From contig DATNQN010000040.1 in the NCBI GenBank assembly GCA_036703985.1, forward strand, positions 1 through 64,000: DNA of 64,000 nt, read 5' to 3'. The notes beneath the pieces are model-generated. The model searched no databases, was not told the DNA's origin, and saw only the letters and a list, made by a program, of their open reading frames with translations. This DNA is from Leptolyngbyaceae cyanobacterium (lineage in GTDB: Bacteria > Cyanobacteriota > Cyanobacteriia > Cyanobacteriales > Aerosakkonemataceae). Shown here one piece after another: positions 29,752 through 37,576 of the stretch; position 1 is the first letter of the stretch; each line of letters begins with the position of its first letter. A program made the translations under genes and the position numbers.

Positions 29752-31257
29752 TCATTCCACTACCTCAAAACTTTGATAAAAAACTTGCCAATTACCTTGC
29801 TGTTCCAATTCTTCAAATAACTCCTTAATTCGTTCAGCATTCCATTCCGGTAAAGCTTCTTCTCGTTTGGGAGTCAACCAAGATAAATTCAAATGTTTCT
29901 CCAAGACAATTGCTAAAAATTCTTCCTTTCCCGTTTCTTTAAAAATAAACTTTTGCCCGGTTTTACCAGCCCAAGAATATTTTTGAGGTAGCAAAAATGG
30001 CGGTTTATTCATGATAGCATCGATCGCATAACCGAAAGATGGACAGTGCAAAACTGTACCCTGTTTACTGCGATTAAACAACAACAATTGATAGTTAGGG
30101 TATTCTAGATCGATCGCCATCCAAAGTTTCTTATTTACGGCAATAGTTGGCGGCATTTCCGATGGAGGTGGTAGTTCCAAATATGCGCCTCTATTTAGTC
30201 CTATTTGGTTCGCTCCATCTTCTGTTAAAAACTCTAGCCAATTGCGAGGAGATTTTGCTTGTTTCTGCAAATTTTCCCAATATTTAATTTGTACTATTTC
30301 AGGATCGCTGCTATTTTCAATCAGCCTTACCAGTTCTTCATGTCGTTGTTGGGATTGTTTGTTCAGATCTTCAAGACTATGAAGGATAGCTTTAGAACCA
30401 AATAGTAACTCGTTAATGCCAGTTTGCACTACTCCCATTTGTTGCAAAGCTTCCTGAAAACCAGAATCAATTTGTCCGGCAACAGTTTTTAATTCTGCTG
30501 CAATTTCGTCTTGACTTTTTTGAGTCAAAGATTCCAGTCGTTTATCCAGATTATCGAAATTTTGTAATAGGATATCGTGATTTTGGGTAATTTGCGATCG
30601 CATTACCGCAAACAGATCCAAAACTATCCCAGCAAAGCCTTTTCCATCCGCTTGAAAATCCTCTTTCAGCACTTCTCGCAACGCTTTTGGGAAAATTTGA
30701 TGTAGGTCATTAGCGGTACGATCGATCGCAAATTGAGGTAAATTCACATTGGCTTGCTGCTGCAAATCAATCAGTAAACTTTGCCACAAACTTACATCCA
30801 AAGCAGTAATTTTGTTGAAATATTCCGGGCGATTAGTAAAAAATTCAGTTAATTGCGATTCCTCAATGGGTGCAAATTCACCAGGCAGATTTTTAACGAT
30901 ATTTTCCCATTCTTCCTCTGCCAATTCCGCCATTTTTCGCAAGCTAGTTTCTGTTTCTTTGTCAAACTGTTTTGAGTCAGCAACGGCAACAATTACGGCG
31001 GCGATCGATTTTCCAACAATTTTCGTTAAATCATTATTTCTGAGAGTATCTTTATCTGTTTCCTGCGAAGTTAAAATCGGGCTGACTTCATTTGTGACAA
31101 TTCCACCTGCAATACTTGCTAAAAGAGTTCCGATCACCGCAACAGGTACACCCACAACGGATACACCCAGTACACTGCAAGCCGTCCCCAGCGCCAAAGC
31201 TAAACTAAACGTACCGAGGCGGGTATAATCCTGTTTAGTTAATTTTGTTGTTTTCAT
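29752..31257 (-). CDS. Membrane-anchored coiled-coil protein of unknown function with DUF4384-like end
   Basis: The frame opens with TTG at 31290, but ATG at 31255-31257 gives the natural start MKTTKLTKQDYTR (501 residues). One long or two short membrane segments follow at about residues 14-50 (FSLALALGTACSVLG, VAVIGTLLASIAGG). Residues 75-245 are helical; ALREVLKEDFQADGKGFAGIV recalls a segment seen before STAND/NACHT ATPases of cyanobacteria. Residues 245-330 are a heptad-rich coiled coil. The C-terminal 170 residues are strand-rich: YQLLLFNRSKQGTVLHCPSFGY and GQKFIFKETGKEEFLAIV resemble DUF4384, a domain found in stress and effector proteins. No enzyme motif is visible. The gene is divergent from the 228-residue protein at 31301, with 43 bases between starts, so the two may be co-regulated. 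A membrane-tethered sensor or effector-associated protein is an inference. Confidence 0.6.
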   Translation of the reverse strand: MKTTKLTKQDYTRLGTFSLALALGTACSVLGVSVVGVPVAVIGTLLASIAGGIVTNEVSPILTSQETDKDTLRNNDLTKIVGKSIAAVIVAVADSKQFDKETETSLRKMAELAEEEWENIVKNLPGEFAPIEESQLTEFFTNRPEYFNKITALDVSLWQSLLIDLQQQANVNLPQFAIDRTANDLHQIFPKALREVLKEDFQADGKGFAGIVLDLFAVMRSQITQNHDILLQNFDNLDKRLESLTQKSQDEIAAELKTVAGQIDSGFQEALQQMGVVQTGINELLFGSKAILHSLEDLNKQSQQRHEELVRLIENSSDPEIVQIKYWENLQKQAKSPRNWLEFLTEDGANQIGLNRGAYLELPPPSEMPPTIAVNKKLWMAIDLEYPNYQLLLFNRSKQGTVLHCPSFGYAIDAIMNKPPFLLPQKYSWAGKTGQKFIFKETGKEEFLAIVLEKHLNLSWLTPKREEALPEWNAERIKELFEELEQQGNWQVFYQSFEVVE

Positions 31258-31300
31258 AATCAAAAATATGGTATAATTAAATATTAACAATAAAATAAAA

Positions 31301-31987
31301 ATGGGATTAACAATTCATTACAAATTTAAACTAGACTCTGCCAGTCCAGAACAAGTCAGGAAAAAAATTATCGCTTTGCGAAAGGTGGCACTTGAATTAC
31401 CCTTTGAAAAAGTAGGAGATTTGGTAGAACTCCAAGGGGAAGAATGTAAATTCGATAAAGAAAATGTTGACGATCCAAATATATTTTTAAAGATTCGCGC
31501 ACTCAAACCTATTACAATTGCCTTAGATAGGTTTTCTGCGAGCGATCCCACCTACTTGATTGCTTTTGATACGAGCGTCGGCAAAGGTAGCGAAACGGCT
31601 GCTTTTGGTTTAGCTGCACACTCAACTCCTAGCGAAGTAAATGATTGGACGTGGACAGGTTTTTGCAAAACTCAGTACGCCAGCAATCCAGAGTACGGCG
31701 GTATAGAAAACTTTCTCAAATGCCATTTAACGATAGTTAAAATGTTGGAAGTCGCTGAGCGTTTGGGTATCCTTGATGATGTAGGAGATGAGGGAGAATA
31801 TTGGGAAACTAGAAATATTGAAGTGCTAGTTTCAAAAGTAGAACAAATGAATACCTTAGTAGCAGCAGTGACAGGAAAAATTAGTGATTATTTCAAGGAA
31901 CGAGAACAGAGAAAAACCTATTCTCCTATTTTTGATTTTCCTAATTTTGAGTATTTGGAAGCGGAAGGCGAGCGAGATCTTGGTTAA
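31301..31987 (+). CDS. Conserved-looking protein of unknown function (228 residues)
   Basis: It opens MGLTIHYKFKLDSASPEQVRKKI, a start I associate with a family of uncharacterised bacterial proteins, followed by VRKKIIALRKVALELPF and a central GSETAAFGLAAHSTP ... WTWTGFCKTQYASNPEYGG with conserved-looking Trp, Cys, Gly and Tyr residues. There is no signal peptide or membrane segment. The C-terminal third is helical (NTLVAAVTGKISDYFKERE). No function can be assigned. It shares a 43-base divergent control region with the membrane-anchored protein gene at 29752-31257. Confidence 0.6.
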   Translation: MGLTIHYKFKLDSASPEQVRKKIIALRKVALELPFEKVGDLVELQGEECKFDKENVDDPNIFLKIRALKPITIALDRFSASDPTYLIAFDTSVGKGSETAAFGLAAHSTPSEVNDWTWTGFCKTQYASNPEYGGIENFLKCHLTIVKMLEVAERLGILDDVGDEGEYWETRNIEVLVSKVEQMNTLVAAVTGKISDYFKEREQRKTYSPIFDFPNFEYLEAEGERDLG

Positions 31988-32051
31988 AGTTTAGCGGCTA
32001 ATTGCGAGAGAGTAGAAAAAAGTAATTTTATTTAATGGCAAGTGCAATCTA

Positions 32052-32076
32052 GTGCTGAAGCACAACAACTTACCTA
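32052..32076. repeat. Dispersed repeat GTGCTGAAGCACAACAACTTACCT, copy 2
   Basis: This is the partner of the copy at 26554-26578. Each arm of the small hairpin differs from copy 1 at one position, and the two changes compensate, so pairing is kept. It lies just past the end of a Uma2 gene, matching the position of copy 1 just past the TPR-CHAT gene. Confidence 0.55.
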
Positions 32077-32084
32077 AAACTAAT

Positions 32085-32711
32085 TTAACTTTGCTCCAAT
32101 CCAAATCGAAAAATTCGTTCAGCAGTTAAATTAAAGTTGGGAAATGTTGGCGATTGAATCATATTATTACCCTGAAATTTACTAACTTGGTACTCGCCAT
32201 CAACTAATTGATAAACTGAAAATGTCGGCTGTTTGGCATTGCCAATAAATCGCCTACCACCCAAACCTAAATAATCAACAATCCCATATTCAAAAATCCC
32301 CATTTCTTCATAATCCCCAGCTTTGATGAGGTAATCATCGCGCCAATTGGTACTGACTATTTTTACAATCAAACGAACTGACGAACCCATTGTAATAACA
32401 GATTCTTTTGACCAACGGGGTTCATTAGTCACAACTTCTCGATCGAGAACTATAATATCTGGTTCGTATCCAGACTCGTCGCGAAATGGTTTAACTACAC
32501 ATTCCTTCGGGACAAACCAGTTTAAGCCCTGATTTTCAATTGCAACATTTAGCTTGTAGGATAGATAGCCCCCAAGTTCTGAATGTTCGCCTGTTGGTTT
32601 TGGCCTTTCAATGATTACCCCGTTGTGTAATTCGTAGCGATGTTCTGAGTTTTCTGGATACCAGGCAATGAATTCATCAAAAGTGACTTTTTTAGATATG
32701 GCTTGTGTCAT
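32085..32711 (-). CDS. Uma2-family protein with a substituted catalytic glutamate
   Basis: The protein has 208 residues from the ATG at 32709-32711 (a TTG two codons earlier is also open). The fold motifs are HRYELHNGVIIERPKPTGEH, GYEPDIIVLDREVV with the Asp, and LIVKIVSTNWRDDYLIKAGDY, then YGIVDYLGLGGRRFIG. In the family the strand before STNW reads (V/I)E(V/I)V; here residue 117 is Lys (codon at 32361-32363), one base change from Glu. This is one of the PD-(D/E)XK metal ligands, so the protein is probably catalytically dead or has a new role. Otherwise the gene is intact and codon use is ordinary. Role unknown. Confidence 0.8.
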   Translation of the reverse strand: MTQAISKKVTFDEFIAWYPENSEHRYELHNGVIIERPKPTGEHSELGGYLSYKLNVAIENQGLNWFVPKECVVKPFRDESGYEPDIIVLDREVVTNEPRWSKESVITMGSSVRLIVKIVSTNWRDDYLIKAGDYEEMGIFEYGIVDYLGLGGRRFIGNAKQPTFSVYQLVDGEYQVSKFQGNNMIQSPTFPNFNLTAERIFRFGLEQS

Positions 32712-32830
32712 GGCCAAATCCTCTTTTTTGGTTAATTATTATTATGGCATTTCTGCTAAATTGGCTTTTTTATCTTTAGCGAATTTTGTTAGATTTTATA
32801 GATAAGAGAAACAAGAAGGAGAAAATCTGA

Positions 32831-33331
32831 ATGTTGCTCAAAGGTTCTTGTCATTGCGGTGCTGTTCGCTTCAGTGTGGTGAGTTATCATCCTTATCCCT
32901 TTATGCGCTGTTATTGCACAATTTGTCGAAAAACATCAGGTGCAGGAGGATATGCTATCAATATTGCGGGTGATAATCGAACATTAAAGGTGGAGGGTGA
33001 AGAGAATATCACGGTTTATCATGCTCGCATCCAAAACCCGGAAGATCCAGAACCTTGGATTAGTAATGTTGAACGGCGTTTTTGCCGTCACTGTGGTTCG
33101 TGCTTGTGGGTTTACAGTCCAGATTACCCGGATTTGATGCACCCGTTTGCTTCCGCAGTGGATACAGAGTTACCGAAACCGCCGGAAAATACTTATATGA
33201 TGCTAGACTTTGCACCTAGTTGGGTGGAAATTCCCCAAAAACCGGGCGATCGCTATCATAATCGTTATCCAGAAGAATCACTCGCTCAATGGCACGATCG
33301 CCATAATCTCACGGATGAGACAACTGATTGA
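32831..33331 (+). CDS. GFA/CENP-V-family zinc protein
   Basis: The 166-residue protein has the GFA-domain pattern: KGSCHCGAVRFSV (4-16), MRCYCTICRKTSGAGG and RRFCRHCGSCLW, giving seven or eight cysteines for two zinc sites. The family was named after glutathione-dependent formaldehyde-activating enzyme, but most members, including cyanobacterial ones, have no proven reaction. YMMLDFAPSWVEIP near the end is typical. An AGAAGGAGA ribosome site lies 11 bases before the ATG. Confidence 0.85.
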   Translation: MLLKGSCHCGAVRFSVVSYHPYPFMRCYCTICRKTSGAGGYAINIAGDNRTLKVEGEENITVYHARIQNPEDPEPWISNVERRFCRHCGSCLWVYSPDYPDLMHPFASAVDTELPKPPENTYMMLDFAPSWVEIPQKPGDRYHNRYPEESLAQWHDRHNLTDETTD

Positions 33332-33462
33332 AAATTTGGTAGAAATTCGGTGAATATCGATGAATTTTCCATCTTTACCATTGAATCAAGACTGCATCCA
33401 CAACACCTAGAGTAGGCACTGATAATATTAAAAAAGATAAACAACATTTTACCAGCCCCACT

Positions 33463-33933
33463 ATGACTCTGGGTAATCTGCGCGACCTGTATCAACAGGT
33501 AATTCTAGAACACTACAAGAAACCAAAGCACAAGGGCAAAACTAACCCGGTGCATCGGTATCAAAAAGGGCACAATCCGTCCTGCGGCGATACCATAGAG
33601 CTTACTTTGCAGTTAAATGAAGCTCAAGATACCATAGTGGATGCCAAATTTGAGGGAGAAGGCTGTGCGATTTCGATGGCTTCTGCTGATTTGATGGCTG
33701 ATGCTTTGCGAGGGAAAAGTGTCACCCAAGCTTTAGAAATGGTGGAATGCTTCCAGGGGATGATGAAGGGAGAAGCGGAGTTCCCCAAGGAAATGCGGAA
33801 GTTGAACGTGATGCAAGGGGTTGCCCAGTTTCCCGTGCGAATTAAATGTGCTAACCTGACATGGCACGCTCTCAAGGCTGCCCTACAATCTGCTAATAGT
33901 AAGCAGCCAGATGAGTTCGTCAGCAACGAATAA
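33463..33933 (+). CDS. sufU: SufU-type iron-sulfur cluster assembly protein
   Basis: The 156-residue protein shows the three SufU/IscU-type cysteines in context: NPSCGDTIEL (Cys with the adjacent Asp), EGEGCAISMASADLM and RIKCANLTW, with the insertion between the second and third cysteines (EFPKEMRKLNVMQGV) that marks SufU against IscU. In Bacillus, SufU accepts sulfur from SufS with the help of zinc. Many cyanobacteria have this gene apart from the sufBCDS operon, as here. ycf51 follows after 20 bases and is probably co-transcribed. Confidence 0.88.
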   Translation: MTLGNLRDLYQQVILEHYKKPKHKGKTNPVHRYQKGHNPSCGDTIELTLQLNEAQDTIVDAKFEGEGCAISMASADLMADALRGKSVTQALEMVECFQGMMKGEAEFPKEMRKLNVMQGVAQFPVRIKCANLTWHALKAALQSANSKQPDEFVSNE

Positions 33934-33953
33934 AAAAAGAAGCTTAACTTGTT

Positions 33954-34472
33954 ATGATCTCAACCGCTGAGTTTTTTCAAGCCTCCCAGTGGGCAGGTAT
34001 TGCTACGGTAGGTTTTGCTGCCTTAGCAGTTTTGGGATTTGTTTTGAAATGGGGTATCCGATTTAGGCTAGTCGGTGTAACTGGCTTTATGGGTGTCCTG
34101 ACGGGTGGTTTATTTGCTTTGGGACTGGGACTGTTTACCCACACTACTATTCCTGGTGCGGTTCATTATTCGGTAATCTATGATAATGGGGCAAGTTTAG
34201 CTGCGATCGCAATTCCTGCCAACATTACCGACACAGAATTAGATGCTACTCTCCGTCAAGCAGCAGCCGATTTGTTTTCTTACGGTCGCTTGGGTCAGCC
34301 CGGTAACCAGTTGACGATTCGCGCTCGTGCTATTACCCATCCTAAACCAGGAGTATCAAAACCTCTGTATTTGGGAGAAGCAACGCAAGCGCTTGGTAAT
34401 CGCGATCGTCAGGATTTAGCAATTAAAATTTATCAGGAAAACCTTGCCCAATTGCCAAAACCTACCGCTTAG
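33954..34472 (+). CDS. ycf51: Ycf51-family membrane protein (DUF2518)
   Basis: The 172-residue protein has two N-terminal membrane helices (about 12-32 and 42-62, the latter VTGFMGVLTGGLFALGLGLF) and a soluble part that begins PGAVHYSVIYDNGASLAAIA. The string LKWGIRFRLVGVTGFMGVL is near-invariant in what I recall of Ycf51, a protein of cyanobacteria and some red-algal chloroplast genomes whose role is unknown. It starts 20 bases after sufU. Confidence 0.85.
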   Translation: MISTAEFFQASQWAGIATVGFAALAVLGFVLKWGIRFRLVGVTGFMGVLTGGLFALGLGLFTHTTIPGAVHYSVIYDNGASLAAIAIPANITDTELDATLRQAAADLFSYGRLGQPGNQLTIRARAITHPKPGVSKPLYLGEATQALGNRDRQDLAIKIYQENLAQLPKPTA

Positions 34473-34478
34473 TCTGTA

Positions 34479-34516
34479 GGGAATGGGGGAGGGGAAAGGG
34501 AAAGGGAAAGGGAAGA
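34479..34516. repeat. GGGAAA hexamer run
   Basis: After the ycf51 stop the sequence GGGGGAGGGGAAAGGGAAAG continues with further GGGAAA/GGGAAG units, a purine-only microsatellite of about 38 bases. It lies in the gap before ilvE. Confidence 0.6.
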
Positions 34517-34605
34517 AAGACAGGTAACTTATTTTCTTTTCCAAACTTTTCCTTCTTGGGTTAATAGACCATAAAATAATAAATTGAACAATATCTGGTT
34601 TTAAC

Positions 34606-35526
34606 ATGAACGATAATTTTCTGCCCATTGCTTACTTTCAAAATAAATTTGTTCCTTTTGAAGATGCTAAAATTTCCATTGCTACCCATGCTTTACATTA
34701 TGGAACGGGGGCTTTTGGTGGTTTAAGAGGTATCCCAGATCCGCAAAATCCCCAACAAATATTGTTGTTTAGGTTAGACCGCCATTGTAAAAGATTAAGC
34801 GATAGCGCTAAATACCTACGTCTTGATTTACCAGCCGAGAAAATTCAACAAATTATCGTAGATTTTGTTAAAAAAAATCAGCCCCAAAAATCTTTTTATA
34901 TTAGACCTTTTGTATATACATCTGATTTAGGAATTGCGCCTAGACTTCATAAAATCGAAAAAGATTTCTTCGTCTATGGATTAGAGCTAGGCGATTACTT
35001 GTCGGCGGAAGGAGTTAGCTGTCGCATTAGTTCTTGGTATCGCCAAGAAGACCGCAGCTTTCCTTTGAGAGGGAAAATCAGCGGTGCTTATATTACTTCT
35101 TCCTTAGCCAAAACAGAAGCGGTAGATTCCGGATTTGATGAAGCTATTTTGATGAATTCTCAAGGTAAGGTGTGCGAAGCTTCTGGAATGAATATTTTTA
35201 TAGTCAGAGAAGGACAAATTATCACTCCTGGTGCGGATCAAGATATTTTGGAAGGAATTACTAGAAATAGCATTTTGCAATTAGCGAAAGATTTGGGAAT
35301 TCCCATTATAGAAAGAGCAGTTGATAAGTCAGAGTTGTTTATTGCTGATGAAGTGTTTCTCAGTGGAACTGCTGCTAAGGTTACGCCCGTGAAAAGGGTT
35401 GAAAATTATGAATTGCCTAACAATAGACCGATTACTGAAAAGTTAAAAGAAAAGTTGACGGCGATTACCGAAAATCGCGATCCTAATTACAGTCATTGGG
35501 TCTATCCGATTGCTTTGAATGATTAG
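34606..35526 (+). CDS. ilvE: Branched-chain amino acid aminotransferase
   Basis: The 306-residue fold-type IV PLP enzyme performs the last step of Val, Leu and Ile synthesis and their reverse deamination. ALHYGTGAFGGLRG (30-43) and FYIRPFVYTSD are family motifs; RGKISGAYITSSLAKTEA contains the PLP Lys; GKVCEASGMNIFIV and TPGADQDILEGITRNSI complete the cofactor and substrate pocket; FLSGTAAKVTPVKRV is near the end. It has the full length of the BCAT class. D-amino-acid and aminodeoxychorismate enzymes share the fold, but the combination of YIRP, EGITR and SGTAA motifs supports IlvE. It stands alone. Confidence 0.9.
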   Translation: MNDNFLPIAYFQNKFVPFEDAKISIATHALHYGTGAFGGLRGIPDPQNPQQILLFRLDRHCKRLSDSAKYLRLDLPAEKIQQIIVDFVKKNQPQKSFYIRPFVYTSDLGIAPRLHKIEKDFFVYGLELGDYLSAEGVSCRISSWYRQEDRSFPLRGKISGAYITSSLAKTEAVDSGFDEAILMNSQGKVCEASGMNIFIVREGQIITPGADQDILEGITRNSILQLAKDLGIPIIERAVDKSELFIADEVFLSGTAAKVTPVKRVENYELPNNRPITEKLKEKLTAITENRDPNYSHWVYPIALND

Positions 35527-35576
35527 CGATCGGGCGTGGTGTATTGGCTGGTGTCAAATAATATCATTAATGGGGT

Positions 35577-35660
35577 GGTGCGTTACGCTGTGGCTAACGC
35601 ACCCTACGAAGAGGGGATTTTTTACCGCAGATGAAGAAAGATGAACGCAGATAAGAAAGG
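35577..35660. repeat. Intergenic repeats: GGTGCGTTA hairpin and CCGCAGATGAA-type unit
   Basis: GGTGCGTTA (35577-35585) pairs with TAACGCACC (35595-35603). Directly after it, ACCGCAGATGAAGAAAGATG and AACGCAGATAAG form a degenerate repeat. Both types look like cyanobacterial dispersed intergenic repeats; no gene fits here. Confidence 0.5.
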
Positions 35661-35818
35661 GATTTTTCGCTTAAAGCTGTCTTTACAGTATGTTTTGACG
35701 ATCGCAAAATCTCTTCATCTAAAATCGATCGAGTGTCGATCGCACCGGAAAATTTTCGAGTCATAATGTTATTTAGATTACACCATTTCACTGTATACCC
35801 AATTAATCTTTGTCTTAC

Positions 35819-36937
35819 GTGTCTAGTCAAACTGCTACTACCTTGCTGACTCTTACCGTTGCCCCAAGCCAAGTAATTAGAGGTTCTCTAGCCCAATGTG
35901 GTCAAGCGATTGCCCGGTTGGGTTGCCGTCCCTTGGTAGTGGGGGGCGATCGATCTTTGACAGTAATCCGATCGCCATTGCAACCGATCCTGGAACACCA
36001 TCAACTAAGCGCTGCCTTTACCTCCTACAGCCCGGATTGCAGCGAAGCCAGTCTTGCATCTCTGAGAAATAAGGTACAAGAACATCAAGCAGATTTCATC
36101 ATCGGTGTAGGTGGCGGAAAAGCTTTAGATACAGCTAAATTGTTAGCTTACCAGTGTCACTTACCGATCGCTACGATACCTACTTCCGGTGCGACTTGCG
36201 CGGCTTGGACAGCCCTTTCTAATATATATACCGATCGGGGAGCATATCTCTACGATGTTCCTCTCGATCGCTGTCCGGATTTACTAATTCTCGATTACAG
36301 TTTGATTGAATCTGCGCCGCAGCGCACTTTAGTAGCGGGAATTGGTGACGCTTTAGCTAAATGGTACGAAGCATCGGTGAGTAGCGGTTCTTCCCAAGCT
36401 ACTCTGATCATCGCCGCCGTGCAACAAGCCAGAGTGTTGCGAGATATCCTGTTCCAAAAATCAGTCGCCGCTTTGCAAGAACCTGGGGGCGAGGAATGGC
36501 GAGAAGTTGTCGATGCTACCGTGATGCTAGCAGGTGCAATCGGTGGATTGGGCGGGGCGCAATGTCGCACCGTCGCCGCCCACGCCGTTCACAATGCGTT
36601 AACTCACATTCCAGCCTGCCACGGTTTCCTACATGGGGAAAAGGTAGCTTACGGTATTCTGGTGCAGTTGCGCTTAGAAGAAATGTTACAAGGAAACCAG
36701 CTAGCAGCCACCGCACGTCAGCAATTGTTGAAGTTCTACTCGGAAATTGGTTTACCCCAAAGTTTAGAAGATCTGGGGTTGGGAAATGTCACTCTTGCCG
36801 AATTGCGACAAGCGGCGGAAATTGCTTGTGGTGAGAAGTCGGATATCCATCGCCTACCATTTAAAGTTGGCCCAGAACAGTTAATGGCAGCAATGGTTTC
36901 TACCGTTAGCAGTCAAGTGGCCGCAGGTAATGGATAA
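35819..36937 (+). CDS. Iron-containing alcohol dehydrogenase family protein (glycerol dehydrogenase-like)
   Basis: The protein has about 372 residues from the GTG at 35819; a TTG at 35810 would add three. The NAD-binding half has FIIGVGGGKALDTAK and ATIPTSGATCAAWTALS; the metal-binding half has AGIGDALAKWYEA (Asp ligand), HAVHNALTHIPACHGFLHGEKVAYG (His ligands). This is the fold of GldA-type glycerol dehydrogenases and relatives that act on polyols or sugar phosphates. Substrate is not predictable. No ATG lies near the start and no clear ribosome site was seen, so the exact first codon is uncertain. It is followed immediately by the hairpin-rich element. Confidence 0.8.
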   Translation: MSSQTATTLLTLTVAPSQVIRGSLAQCGQAIARLGCRPLVVGGDRSLTVIRSPLQPILEHHQLSAAFTSYSPDCSEASLASLRNKVQEHQADFIIGVGGGKALDTAKLLAYQCHLPIATIPTSGATCAAWTALSNIYTDRGAYLYDVPLDRCPDLLILDYSLIESAPQRTLVAGIGDALAKWYEASVSSGSSQATLIIAAVQQARVLRDILFQKSVAALQEPGGEEWREVVDATVMLAGAIGGLGGAQCRTVAAHAVHNALTHIPACHGFLHGEKVAYGILVQLRLEEMLQGNQLAATARQQLLKFYSEIGLPQSLEDLGLGNVTLAELRQAAEIACGEKSDIHRLPFKVGPEQLMAAMVSTVSSQVAAGNG

Positions 36938-36945
36938 TGTTGACG

Positions 36946-37465
36946 ATCCTCGCGCTAGAAGTGCGAGGATTCTTGGTTCAACGACACTCCTTAAAACTAG
37001 AAGGAATCAGACTCGCTGATTCGACCCCTCACCGGATAAACCTACCTAAAGGTGGTATTACCTAGCTGTAGCAACTAGCCCCAGTGGGATATATCTCCCC
37101 AAGCGTTAATTTTCGTGCGCCCCACGATACTCGAATTAAAAAGAGCAACTTCACTGGCTTTCGGTATTCTGTCGAACCCATGCGTTTTAAAGAGGTTGTT
37201 CGCGCCTCATGTATCAGCATCACTTTACGTGATAAAAATCGAGGTTCGATTGGCGATACTCACGAATTTTCGCCTGTGCTGAACTACCATATCATCGTAG
37301 CTGAAAAACGCTTGCGATACCCAGAAAAAAATCATGTATAGTGAGACTTTCTGAGCCTGAATACAGGGCACAGAAAGAGTGCGTGACAAGCACGGATAGA
37401 ATGATATGTGAAGTGATTCGTGACTGGATTAAAAAGATCAAGAAAAAGTCGCCCTAGAAGGACGA
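36946..37465. mobile_element. Hairpin-rich element with matching end hairpins (IS200/IS605-like or omega-RNA/HEARO-like remnant)
   Basis: This gene-free 520-base stretch starts with an 11-bp hairpin (36946-36956 / 36960-36970) and ends with a 7-bp hairpin with one mismatch (37449-37455 / 37459-37465). Both have the apex CTAGAAG, as expected of left and right subterminal hairpins of IS200/IS605-type elements. Between them are further stems: AATCAG/CTGATT (37005-37021), AGCC..AGTG with CACTGGCT (about 37077-37159), and three in a row, ATCAC/GTGAT (37219-37233), AATCGA/TCGATT (37237-37251) and GGCGA/TCGCC (37252-37274). An 85-codon frame (37084-37341) crosses these stems and resembles no protein I know; a 39-codon frame (37341-37457, RDWIKKIKKKSP at its end) may be a decayed gene end. 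No intact TnpA, TnpB or IscB is present. A structured RNA is the better reading; its class is not established. Confidence 0.45.
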
Positions 37466-37485
37466 GGCTTGTATCCCATTATTTT

Positions 37486-37555
37486 CGGTCATTTGCGATC
37501 GGTCATTGGTCATTTTTAATCTACTAATGACCGATGACCAATGACCGATGACCAA
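37486..37555. repeat. GGTCATT-type dispersed repeat with inverted halves, copy 2
   Basis: GGTCATTGGTCATT on the left and AATGACCGATGACC units on the right face each other over an AT-rich centre, so the region can fold back. Related direct units are at 9664-9700 and 49402-49445. It fills most of the gap before the aminotransferase gene. Confidence 0.6.
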
Positions 37556-37576
37556 TTAGCCATCATAAATTGAAAA

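Noticed and set aside
37084-37341. 85-codon frame in the hairpin-rich element as a protein gene
   Set aside because: It runs through at least three adjacent stems and shows no family resemblance; structured RNA is the simpler reading.
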